Assembly: GCA_945906725.1 (NCBI GenBank)
Contig: CAMDRI010000048.1
Span: forward strand, 1 to 34,949
Length of the DNA stretch: 34,949 bases
Source of the DNA: Candidatus Kuenenia stuttgartensis
Lineage (GTDB): Bacteria; Planctomycetota; Planctomycetia; Planctomycetales; Planctomycetaceae
Reading direction: 5' to 3'
Shown: positions 15,809-23,586 of the stretch, piece after piece
Numbering within the stretch: position 1 is the stretch's first letter
Layout: each line of letters begins with the position of its first letter
Notes under the pieces: model-generated
What the model saw: the letters and a program-made list of their open reading frames with translations, nothing else
The model's database searches: none
What the model was told of the DNA's origin: nothing
Translations under genes and position numbers: made by a program

Positions 15809-17229
15809 CACTCGCCGAAGCAATACAGATGCCCGTTCGTCCGCAGGTAAATTCGGTTGTCAACGATCGCGGGGGTCGCGAACGACTTCTCGCCGAACTC
15901 GGCCGTGTGCAGCGTACGGCATTCGCGGTCGGCGCTGAGCACCGTCAGTCGGCCTTCCTCGTCGATCAAGAACACCTTGCCGTCTCCCGTGACCGGTGAG
16001 CTGTAATACTCGTCGGTCCCGGAAGCGCGGCCTTGCTTGACGTGCTTGCCAGTCTTTGCGTCGATACAGGCAAAGATGCCGCCGTCCTTGATCGTGAAGA
16101 CGAAGTCGCCGAACGCGACCGGCGACGAACAGAACGGGACCAGTTTCCGTTGTTTCCAGAGCAGGTGTGATTCGGTCGCTTCGCCGTTCGCTCCCGGCTT
16201 GATCGCGACGATCGAGTTCTGTCCCTGATCGAACAGCGAGCGGAAGTATTCGTACTCCGCCTCGGTGATCGAGCCGTCTTTGTTGCGATCGACCTGCGGG
16301 AAGCGTTGCTTGATGTCCCCTTTCGGGAGTTCATCGTTTTCGAACGTGCCATTGTTGTTCTTGTCGACCTCCTTCTTGATCACCGAAAAAGGTTCGACCG
16401 AAATCCGTTCGGACTCTTCGCCCCCAGCCGCCCAGCCGCCGGCAATCAGCGTCCCCGATTCCGTCAGTAGCGGACTGAGCGACACCATCCGCGAGACGCC
16501 GCGCACCGTCCAGAGTTCCTTGCCGGTCTCGAAGTCATAACCAACTACCCGCAGCGTGGCCGCGATGATGATCTGTTTCTTGCCGTTCACCGTCCAAATC
16601 AGCGGCGTGCAGTAGTTGCGAGGAAACTCCGCCCGATCCGTCCGCCAGATTTCATTGCCGGTCCGCTTGTCATACGCCGCGAGAAACGAATCGGTGTCGT
16701 GGTCCTGACAGACGATGACCCGGTTCTCGACAATTTGCGGAGAACTGCCGGCTCCGAACTCATTCTTAAACGGCCCCATCGGGACGTGCCATTGCTGTTT
16801 CCCATCTCGGTCGTAGCAGAACAGCCCGCAGCTTCCAAACAGCACCACGACTCGCTCACCGTCCGTCGTCGGGCTGCACTGAGCGTGACTGCCGATGCCA
16901 TGCACCGACTCGAACTTCTCGTGCGGAGCGACCGTCTCCCAGATCGTCTTGCCCGTCGCGCGATCGAGCGCGATCGTCACGAGTTGCTTGTCCTTCTCGG
17001 CCGTCACATAAATTTGATCACCGAACACGACCGGCGACGAATGACCCGGAGCCAAGTCGATCTTCCAGACAACATGCTTGTCCGGCGCGATCTCCATCGG
17101 CAACTTTGATCCCGCCGCCGCTCGCCCCGATCCTCCCTCACCTCGGAACCGCGACCAGACTTCGGCGGCACCCACTTGAGCCACAGCGATCATCAACAGA
17201 CAGACTCCGAACAGGTTCAGCAGTTTCAT
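15808..17229 (-). CDS. Exported PQQ-like (BamB-type) beta-propeller protein with EF-hand pair
   Basis: Protein of 473 residues. Signal peptide at 1-22 (MKLLNLFGVCLLMIAVAQVG, then cleavage near AAE). The mature part has repeated PQQ-propeller blades with typical phrases such as VVWKIDLAPGHSSPVV, ALDRATGKTIWE, AYDKRTGNEIWRT and YDFETGKELWTV. Between blades, at about 289-325, lie two EF-hand loops, DKNNNGTFENDE and DRNKDGSITEAE, which should bind calcium. PQQ-like propellers without a dehydrogenase domain usually serve as scaffolds (BamB) rather than enzymes; these short ones are common in planctomycetes with unknown partners. The ATG at 17229 is chosen for the signal peptide and a GGAG 8 nt upstream. 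It is divergent from the lyase gene, with a 125-bp shared promoter region in which no clear -35/-10 was seen. Confidence 0.87.
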   Translation of the reverse strand: MKLLNLFGVCLLMIAVAQVGAAEVWSRFRGEGGSGRAAAGSKLPMEIAPDKHVVWKIDLAPGHSSPVVFGDQIYVTAEKDKQLVTIALDRATGKTIWETVAPHEKFESVHGIGSHAQCSPTTDGERVVVLFGSCGLFCYDRDGKQQWHVPMGPFKNEFGAGSSPQIVENRVIVCQDHDTDSFLAAYDKRTGNEIWRTDRAEFPRNYCTPLIWTVNGKKQIIIAATLRVVGYDFETGKELWTVRGVSRMVSLSPLLTESGTLIAGGWAAGGEESERISVEPFSVIKKEVDKNNNGTFENDELPKGDIKQRFPQVDRNKDGSITEAEYEYFRSLFDQGQNSIVAIKPGANGEATESHLLWKQRKLVPFCSSPVAFGDFVFTIKDGGIFACIDAKTGKHVKQGRASGTDEYYSSPVTGDGKVFLIDEEGRLTVLSADRECRTLHTAEFGEKSFATPAIVDNRIYLRTNGHLYCFGE

Positions 17230-17354
17230 GGAAGAGCTCCGCGTCGATTGGAAATCCAGTTTGCGGACGGCATGATGGGACAACGTCACCTCGAAGAGCA
17301 AGCTCGTGGCGATTGATCCGGCCGAATGCCGTTTGCCGAACCGAGAGAACTTCC

Positions 17355-18230
17355 ATGACCACCGCACGCCGAATGCGTGAACTGCTCGCCCGCCCGGGAA
17401 TCATCAAGACGCTCGCGCCGCACGATGTCTTCACCGCGAGGCTGCTCGAACAAGCCGGTTGCGAGATGTTGTTTCTCGGCGGCTTCGGCGTTTCGGCGAG
17501 CGTCTTCGGTTGGCCGGATGTTGGCTTGGTCACGCTTTCCGAGATGACCGAGGCCGTCCGTCGCATGGCCTCACGGATCAGCATTCCACTGGTCGCTGAC
17601 GGAGACACCGGCCACGGTGACCTGCACAACGTCGCCCGCACGGTCCGTGACTTTGAGCAAGCCGGAGCGGCCGGCATTCTGCTCGAAGATCAGGTTAGCC
17701 CGAAGCGCTGCGGCCACTTCGCCGGCAAGCAAGTCATCCCTGCCGAAGAAATGTTCAAGAAACTGCGAGTCGCTCTCGACGCGCGCCGCGATCCCGACTT
17801 CGTGATCTTCGCCCGCACCGACGCGCGAGCCATCGAGGGACTCGACGCTGCCATCGAACGAGCCTGCCGCTACGGCGAACTCGGAGCCGACGTCTGCTTT
17901 GTCGAAGCCCCGCGCAGCCGCGACGAACTCGCCCGCATCGCCCGCGAGGTGCCGTATCCACAACTCGCCAACATGCTGCTCGGTGGAGTCACCCCGATCC
18001 TCAGCGCCGACGAACTGCAACAACTCGGCTTCAAAATCATGGTCGATCCCGTCGTTACGCTGCTGGCCGTAGGATCGGTCGTCCGTCAACTCGCGACGAC
18101 ACTGTTCCACGAAGGCCGGATCGACCCACTGGCCGACGAACTGCTCAGTTTCGAGGAGGTCAAACAAGTCCTCGGCCTTTCCGAAATCGTTCTGCCCTCA
18201 TCGTTCTGCCAAGACGAATTGGCAGAATGA
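17355..18230 (+). CDS. Isocitrate lyase / PEP mutase superfamily enzyme
   Basis: Protein of 291 residues forming a single TIM barrel. The family cleaves or forms C-C or P-C bonds next to a carboxylate with Mg2+. Motifs seen: metal-binding DGDTGHG (82-88), EDQ (111-113) and KRCGH (117-121), the K-(K/R)-C-G-H signature of the lyase branch with its catalytic Cys. The length fits 2-methylisocitrate lyase-like or oxaloacetate/dimethylmalate-type enzymes, not full isocitrate lyase. The C-terminal residues after LSFEEVKQVLGL are encoded by a palindromic repeat, so the natural tail may have been replaced. There is no methylcitrate-cycle neighbour, so the substrate cannot be named. The start is chosen at the first family-like Met; the ribosome site is weak (GAGAGAA). 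Confidence 0.88.
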   Translation: MTTARRMRELLARPGIIKTLAPHDVFTARLLEQAGCEMLFLGGFGVSASVFGWPDVGLVTLSEMTEAVRRMASRISIPLVADGDTGHGDLHNVARTVRDFEQAGAAGILLEDQVSPKRCGHFAGKQVIPAEEMFKKLRVALDARRDPDFVIFARTDARAIEGLDAAIERACRYGELGADVCFVEAPRSRDELARIAREVPYPQLANMLLGGVTPILSADELQQLGFKIMVDPVVTLLAVGSVVRQLATTLFHEGRIDPLADELLSFEEVKQVLGLSEIVLPSSFCQDELAE

Positions 18231-18245
18231 TGGGGGCAGAATGAT
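18186..18245. repeat. 25-bp palindrome overlapping the lyase stop codon
   Basis: The arms 18186-18210 and 18221-18245 pair along all 25 positions, with only three G.T wobbles, around a 10-nt loop. Each arm is itself a near direct repeat: ATCGTTCTGCC occurs twice, separated by CTC. The lyase stop TGA (18228-18230) lies inside the right arm. It sits between convergent genes, but there is no T-tract, so any terminator role is unproven. Confidence 0.85.
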
Positions 18246-18248
18246 GAG

Positions 18249-19283
18249 CTACAAAGGCACCGGCCGCAGTGGCCGAGTCAGCGCGTACCACAAATAACCG
18301 ACGCACTCGCGGGCGAAGTAGTACGACTCCAGCACCAACCGCCGACTCATCCGAGCGGGGACAGTGACCGCTGCGATCTTCTGTTCTTCGAACAGCAGCT
18401 TGCAACGAGCCAGATGAAAATAGTGGCTGACGACCAGCGCCGATGTCAGTCGTTGCTCGGCCATCAATCGCCGAGCATTTCGCGCGGTTGCCAACGTGTT
18501 GAATCCTTCCGGATCGGCCAGCAGCCGGTCAGCCGGCAACCCCGCTTCGATCAGGTATCCGCGCATCGCCGAGGCTTCGTTGATCCCCTCGACACCCGTC
18601 GCGCCGCTCACCAACACGAAACGGACTCGTCCCTCGCGAAACAATTCCGCCGCCGTGTCGAGCCGATCGGACAAGGCCAGCGACACCGAGCCGTCCGAAC
18701 GGACTTGTGCTCCCAAGACGACCGCGACGTCGGCATCGCGTCGGTAATCGGTCGAGCCGAACGTCAGCACATGCAACGCGATCATCAGCACTTGGCCAAC
18801 TCCCATCCCGGCGATCGTCAGCATCGTCGTGATCCAACTTCGCTTGCCACCAATCGGGGCCGTTCGTCGCAGCAGCCAAACATTGGTCAGCAAAACGGCG
18901 AGCACACCCAGACTCAACGGGATCGGCAACGAAGAGGTAATCTCCTCGCGCGCCACGACGCGAAAAAACACGACGGCATCAAACATCGAGCGCACTGCCA
19001 GCGCGACCAATCCGCAGCAAACCGGGCGACGCAGTCGAGTCGGCGGCTCTCGAATCAACACTGCCGCCGCCGCGAACCCCATCACAACGGTCAGCAGCAC
19101 ATTCCAAACGACCGATGCCCATTCGCCGTTACCCAGCGGATTGCTGATCCAAACACACGGTTCCGCCGCCCGTTGCCAGCGCAGAGCGGACAATGCCGAG
19201 GCGAATGAGGTCAGCGCGACAATCAAGCTCGCCCCTGCCAAGCACGAGCGACCGCACACGCTCATCAGCCTCCGTGACTTCAT
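18249..19283 (-). CDS. Multi-pass membrane protein with DUF218 (YdcF/ElyC/SanA-like) domain
   Basis: Protein of 344 residues. About five hydrophobic helices fill residues 14-175 (e.g. CLAGASLIVALTSFASAL, NVLLTVVMGFAAAAVLI, IPLSLGVLAVLLTNVWLL). The last half (about 184-330) is a DUF218 domain with VAVVLGAQVRSDG, VLVSGATGVEGINEASAM and VVSHYFHLAR. Members such as ElyC and SanA act in envelope or lipid-carrier homeostasis in E. coli; the chemistry is not known. The ATG at 19283 has AAAAGGA 6 nt upstream and is preferred to the GTG at 19310. It is divergent from the PD40 protein, with only 62 bp between start codons. Confidence 0.85.
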   Translation of the reverse strand: MKSRRLMSVCGRSCLAGASLIVALTSFASALSALRWQRAAEPCVWISNPLGNGEWASVVWNVLLTVVMGFAAAAVLIREPPTRLRRPVCCGLVALAVRSMFDAVVFFRVVAREEITSSLPIPLSLGVLAVLLTNVWLLRRTAPIGGKRSWITTMLTIAGMGVGQVLMIALHVLTFGSTDYRRDADVAVVLGAQVRSDGSVSLALSDRLDTAAELFREGRVRFVLVSGATGVEGINEASAMRGYLIEAGLPADRLLADPEGFNTLATARNARRLMAEQRLTSALVVSHYFHLARCKLLFEEQKIAAVTVPARMSRRLVLESYYFARECVGYLWYALTRPLRPVPL

Positions 19284-19345
19284 CGCATGTCCTTTTGGTC
19301 CGCAACCCACTTGCCGATCGTCGTCGTAGTGTCTTCAATGTCCCC

Positions 19346-22183
19346 ATGTCGACGCCACCGTCCAAAACGCCCATCGAACCGAACCGGCCTCGCCGAGGCC
19401 GATGGTTGATTGTTTTGATCGCATTTTCCGGACTGATCTGGTCGCTGCCGAGGCCGCATTTGCACGACGTCGTGGTCGATCAAACCAACGAGTCAGGCTC
19501 AACGCCACCGACCGGTCGACTCGCCTTCCACACCGCCGAGTTGCTCGGCGAGTTCTCCGGCAAAGGATCACTCGCCGATGAAACCGAACTCTCCGGTCCC
19601 TGCTTCGCCGACGACGGCCAGACGTTGTACTTCTCCCGAGCACGGCCCGGCCAGAAAGCGGACTTCGTTCGCTCGACTCTCGGCGAAGAGCATTGGTCGA
19701 AACCGGAATCGGTGCGAGAACTCAATAGCGTCGATGACGACCGCCGCCTGACCCTCTCTGCCGACGGACGAATGGCGATCCTCGCGTCGAATCGATCCGG
19801 CGGTCACGGCGGTTTCGATCTCTACGAATCGACGCGCGACGGCCACCGCTGGTCGAAGCCGCGCAACGCCGGCGCGACGGTCAACACCGACGCGGCCGAG
19901 TTCGACCCAGCCATCGCCCCGGACGGACTTACGATGTACTTCGTCCGCGTTGCACCGGGAGAAAAGGCAGACCTGTTCATGACGCGGCGCGATGCACTCG
20001 ACGCCACTTGGTCAGCACCGCATCCGGTTGAGTCGGTCAACGCCACTGATTTCCACGAACGGAGTCCAGCGGTCTCTCCCGATGGAAGCTGGTTGCTGTT
20101 CGCCTCAAACCGTGGCGCTCGATCCGGCGAGCCCGGTCCATTCGCGTTCTTCCGAGCAGCAATTCACGATGGCCAAGTTGGTGCGGCCGAGCGACTGCGT
20201 GACGGCATCGCGTCCGACGTCGACGACCTCGACCCCACGTTCTCACCCGATGGCCGCTCGCTGGCGTTTATCAGCAAACGCGATGGACCAAAGCAGATTT
20301 TTCTTTCACGCGCCGAACTCGTCGTCTCAAGATTGGCGATCAGCACCGCACATCTCGAAACATTCGGCCGAGGAAGCTGGGCCTTCCCGATCGTCGGACT
20401 CGTGTTGTTCCTCCTCATCTGGCGCTGGTCGCGCCAAGCACGCGCTATCGCTGTCGTCGCCGCACCCGAGATTCGACCGGCGACCGCCGCGCCGAAACGC
20501 AGCGAGCCACCGAAGAATCCGCTCGCCAGTTGGACGATCACCACGCCAGCCGAAACGCCGCCAGCCCCCAAACCGGTGAATCCGTTAGTCGCATCGGCGA
20601 AGCTCGGCAGTGAACCCGCGCCGGCACCCGTTGTTCCGCTGAAGCCGGAACCGGCTCGCCCCAGACGCCGCCGCTTGGCGGCTGCCGCCATCGTGATTGC
20701 TGCCGGATTGCTGTTCGCATTCCGAACCACAATTTGGAATGCGTCCCCACCTTCGACCGCCCCCGTGTCGGCGGTTGACCTCGAAGGCTTGACCGTCGCG
20801 ACGTTTCTCGACCTCGATCTCTCTCGCGCCGTCGAGTTCCCGAAGTTGGACCGTTTCGACACGTTGTCAAAAAGTGCTCCGCAGCCGGTCGCTCCTCCCT
20901 CCGACGCGGTCGCGCTGCGACCCGCTGCCCGCTGGCCCAGCGATCGGACGACTGTCCGCCAACGCTCTGAAGTCGCTCGCAGTTCCGACATCGAACCGCC
21001 GCCAAGCAAGTCAACGCGGTTCGCCGTCCTTGCGAGACAACCGCTCCCAGTGGAGCTGACACGACCGGCCGAAGTGGCGACACTCGCCACCGTCCTTTCG
21101 GAACCTGAGAAGCCGCACCTCGTCGCATCGACGAGCACCGCGCAACAAACCTTCGTCCCCTCCGCAACCGAGCGAACTGCCGTCCCACCCGCTGCCGCGA
21201 ATCAAGCCGCGCTGCGTGCTCCCGCCGCGCGTGTCACCCCAATCGCGCCGACTTTCACCGCGTCAGGGACCGACATGTCACGCCCAACTTCCCTCGCTCG
21301 CAACGGCGTGGCGAGCCGAGTTGTGACGCCCAGCAATCTTACCGAACCGGCAGCACTGACGGCATTAACCCCCATCACCCCGACCGATTCGCCGCTGCTG
21401 GCTCAGCCAATCAGCATTTCGCGCATCGAATCGGCGACGATCGGAAAGCCGAGCAGTCCCAACGATCTCGCCGCTCGGCCACTGCTGCCGCCGAGCCGAG
21501 CCGCAACGAACGTCACTGGCCCAATCGTGAGTTCCCCCGGCGCGAATGGTCCGACGATACAGCTTCCCGCGAAGTCACTCTCGATCCCCAGGACAGCTCC
21601 GTTGACCGAAGAGGTCGTGCTCCCCGCGACGAGCGCGACAGCGGAAACGGTCAACCCGTCCGCCGCCAGCACACCACCGCGTCTCGACAGTCCGGGACCG
21701 CAACCTAACCTGCCGCCAACATTGCTCGCCGCAAACACCGCTCGCACCGACCTCGCGACGCTGCGCAGTCCCAGCCGCATCGAATCCACCGAGTCATCCG
21801 CACGCTCGCCAGAGAGTCGAACCGCACTGGCAATCGCTCGTCGAGACTCGCCATTGCCGCCCATCGCCGCTGCCAGTGTTGAGGGTGCAGCAGAACCAAT
21901 GCCCGGCAGCCCGGCGATTCTGTTAACTTCGTCAACGAAGCTCGTCGAGTTGCTCACGTCCGCGATGCTGAATCCGCTGCCTCGCGCCGAGTCATCCAGC
22001 CAGACAACGACTGTCGCTTCATCATCGGTCACCAATTTCACAAGGTGGTTGTCGCGGGTCGCGCCGCTGACCGTTCTCGGCAGCTCTCGCTCCGAAAGCG
22101 AACCACGCTCAGCGACACCTGCCACCGCGCTCCCGCGCCAGACGCGAACAGTAGCACCCGCCGAACTACCCAATACTCCATGA
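19346..22183 (+). CDS. PD40/TolB-like propeller membrane protein with long low-complexity tail
   Basis: Protein of 945 residues. It has an N-terminal anchor (about 20-35, WLIVLIAFSGLIWSLP), then an extracytoplasmic propeller (about 75-325) of WD40-like PD40 repeats: CFADDGQTLYFSR, LSADGRMAILASNR, IAPDGLTMYFVR, VSPDGSWLLFASNR and FSPDGRSLAFISKR. Two further membrane helices follow at about 344-361 and 443-459, separated by a Pro-rich loop. The last ~480 residues are rich in Ala, Pro, Ser, Thr and Arg, with no recognisable domain. PD40 blades resemble TolB and OmpA-linked propellers that sense or bind peptidoglycan-associated partners; the role here is unknown. The start at 19346 is the first ATG placing the anchor near the N-terminus. 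An upstream in-frame GTG at 19331 is possible. Confidence 0.75.
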   Translation: MSTPPSKTPIEPNRPRRGRWLIVLIAFSGLIWSLPRPHLHDVVVDQTNESGSTPPTGRLAFHTAELLGEFSGKGSLADETELSGPCFADDGQTLYFSRARPGQKADFVRSTLGEEHWSKPESVRELNSVDDDRRLTLSADGRMAILASNRSGGHGGFDLYESTRDGHRWSKPRNAGATVNTDAAEFDPAIAPDGLTMYFVRVAPGEKADLFMTRRDALDATWSAPHPVESVNATDFHERSPAVSPDGSWLLFASNRGARSGEPGPFAFFRAAIHDGQVGAAERLRDGIASDVDDLDPTFSPDGRSLAFISKRDGPKQIFLSRAELVVSRLAISTAHLETFGRGSWAFPIVGLVLFLLIWRWSRQARAIAVVAAPEIRPATAAPKRSEPPKNPLASWTITTPAETPPAPKPVNPLVASAKLGSEPAPAPVVPLKPEPARPRRRRLAAAAIVIAAGLLFAFRTTIWNASPPSTAPVSAVDLEGLTVATFLDLDLSRAVEFPKLDRFDTLSKSAPQPVAPPSDAVALRPAARWPSDRTTVRQRSEVARSSDIEPPPSKSTRFAVLARQPLPVELTRPAEVATLATVLSEPEKPHLVASTSTAQQTFVPSATERTAVPPAAANQAALRAPAARVTPIAPTFTASGTDMSRPTSLARNGVASRVVTPSNLTEPAALTALTPITPTDSPLLAQPISISRIESATIGKPSSPNDLAARPLLPPSRAATNVTGPIVSSPGANGPTIQLPAKSLSIPRTAPLTEEVVLPATSATAETVNPSAASTPPRLDSPGPQPNLPPTLLAANTARTDLATLRSPSRIESTESSARSPESRTALAIARRDSPLPPIAAASVEGAAEPMPGSPAILLTSSTKLVELLTSAMLNPLPRAESSSQTTTVASSSVTNFTRWLSRVAPLTVLGSSRSESEPRSATPATALPRQTRTVAPAELPNTP

Positions 22184-22190
22184 AGTCCTT

Positions 22191-22257
22191 CGTAGCCAAG
22201 TTCGCCAGAACGTGGGGCTTCTGCCGGATTGCCCACGTTCTGGCGAACGTGGCTACG
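22191..22257. repeat. 26-bp palindrome between convergent PD40 and FMN oxidase genes
   Basis: The left arm 22191-22216 (starting CGTAGCCAAGTTCGCC) and right arm 22232-22257 pair with a single mismatch around a 15-nt loop. It begins 8 nt after the PD40 stop. No T-run follows in either direction. It is likely a dispersed palindromic unit that may also serve as a bidirectional 3' end. Confidence 0.8.
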
Positions 22258-22290
22258 GCATTCAACCCACTTCTTGTTCGCGGCATCAAC

Positions 22291-23502
22291 TCACGACATC
22301 ACCAGCGACCGGTCGATACTGGCGACGTTCGGACAACCGCTCGCCAACATCGCGCTGACCAGTTCTTCTCGCAGCAGTTCCAGAATCTTTGAGACTCCCG
22401 CTTCGCCGTCCGCCGCCAACGCCCAGGCGTAGGGCCGGCCGATCAGAACCGCTTTCGCTCCGAGCGCCAGTGCTTTGAGAACGTCAGTCCCGCGACGAAC
22501 GCCGCTGTCGAGCAACACCTCCGCCTTTCCGTTGACCGCCGCGACGATCTGCGGCAATTGATCGATGCTCGCAGGAACACCGTCCAGCCGCCGGCCTCCG
22601 TGATTCGAGACGACGATCCCGTCGAGTCCAATCGCGACTGCCTTCTTCGCGTCGTCGGCCCGGAGCACCCCTTTGACGAGCAGTGGCAGCTTCGTAATCG
22701 AGCGCAGCCAATCGAACGCGTTCCATGACAGAGTCAAATCCCAAGCCTGATCGTTGAATGCCAGCAACTGCTCGTAGGTCATCCGCTCGGAGAGGTTGAA
22801 GCCGATGTCGCTCAGATGCTTTCGCAGCACCGGTTCTGGCAGCGTGAAGCGATTCCGCTTGTCGGCATCTTTGCGCTCGCCCAGATCGACGGTCAACACG
22901 ATCGCCTTGAAACCGGATCGCTCGGCCCGTTCGACCAATCGCCGTGCAACCGCGCGGTCCTTCGGCATGTAAAGCTGAAACCACTTCGACCCGGAACTGG
23001 CCGCCGCAACCTCTTCGACGCTGTGTCCGACGCTGCTGCTGACACCGAGGATCGTCTTCGCCTTCGCTGCCGCGCGAGCCGACGCCAGTGCTCCCTGCGG
23101 GTGATACAAATTCTGCCCTGCGACTGGAGCCAACAGAATCGGCAACGCGATCGGCTGCTTGAGCACCGTCGTCGCTGTGTCGATCTCGGCCACGCCGGTC
23201 AGCAGCGGAGGCAGCAACCGCAGTCGTTGAAACGCGGCGACGTTGTCTCGCAGAGTGACTTCGTCGGTCGAACCGGTCGTGATGTAGTCGTACGTCGCCG
23301 GCGGCAGCGCGGCCTTCGCAAGTTCTTGAAAGTCCGCGACGTTCACAGGTTCGAGCCGACGTGGGTCCGGCGGGAGCCCAGCATTCGGTGCCCCACCAGC
23401 CGGTGCTTGAGCGAGCTCGTCATCCGCTTGTGCACGAGCCTGCCAAAGTCCAAGCGATCCGGCGCTCAGCGCCAGAAGTTGCGAGAAGAAACGTCGATTC
23501 AT
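22291..23502 (-). CDS. Exported FMN-dependent alpha-hydroxy-acid oxidase/dehydrogenase
   Basis: Protein of 403 residues. TIM-barrel flavoenzyme of the lactate/glycolate/mandelate oxidase family, which oxidises L-2-hydroxy acids to 2-keto acids. Seen: YDYITTGSTDE (71-81), PILLAPVAGQNL (121-132), the substrate/FMN Lys277 in LLVKGVLRADDA, the catalytic base His301 in VSNHGGRRLDG, and the FMN-phosphate loop DSGVRRGTDVLKALALGA. The first ~25 residues are a signal peptide with RRFF before a hydrophobic stretch ending ARAQA, Tat-like, which would suit export of a folded flavoprotein. Most relatives are cytoplasmic or membrane-bound, so a periplasmic location is notable. It is last of five same-strand envelope genes; electrons could pass to the neighbouring c-type cytochromes. 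Confidence 0.9.
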   Translation of the reverse strand: MNRRFFSQLLALSAGSLGLWQARAQADDELAQAPAGGAPNAGLPPDPRRLEPVNVADFQELAKAALPPATYDYITTGSTDEVTLRDNVAAFQRLRLLPPLLTGVAEIDTATTVLKQPIALPILLAPVAGQNLYHPQGALASARAAAKAKTILGVSSSVGHSVEEVAAASSGSKWFQLYMPKDRAVARRLVERAERSGFKAIVLTVDLGERKDADKRNRFTLPEPVLRKHLSDIGFNLSERMTYEQLLAFNDQAWDLTLSWNAFDWLRSITKLPLLVKGVLRADDAKKAVAIGLDGIVVSNHGGRRLDGVPASIDQLPQIVAAVNGKAEVLLDSGVRRGTDVLKALALGAKAVLIGRPYAWALAADGEAGVSKILELLREELVSAMLASGCPNVASIDRSLVMS

Positions 23503-23545
23503 GGCAGATCTTTCAAAGAAGAGTAGTACGACGAATTGAAGGAGA

Positions 23546-23576
23546 GACGACGAATTGATCGTTCTAATTCGTCGTC
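23546..23576. repeat. Perfect 11-bp inverted repeat between the FMN oxidase and the PVC dehydrogenase genes
   Basis: GACGACGAATT (23546-23556) pairs perfectly with AATTCGTCGTC (23566-23576) around a 9-nt loop. A further partial copy, ACGACGAATTG, lies just upstream at about 23529-23539. It sits in the 84-bp gap on the transcribed side of both minus-strand genes. There is no T-tract; it may set the relative expression of the two genes. Confidence 0.65.
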
Positions 23577-23586
23577 CTCGTTTGCC

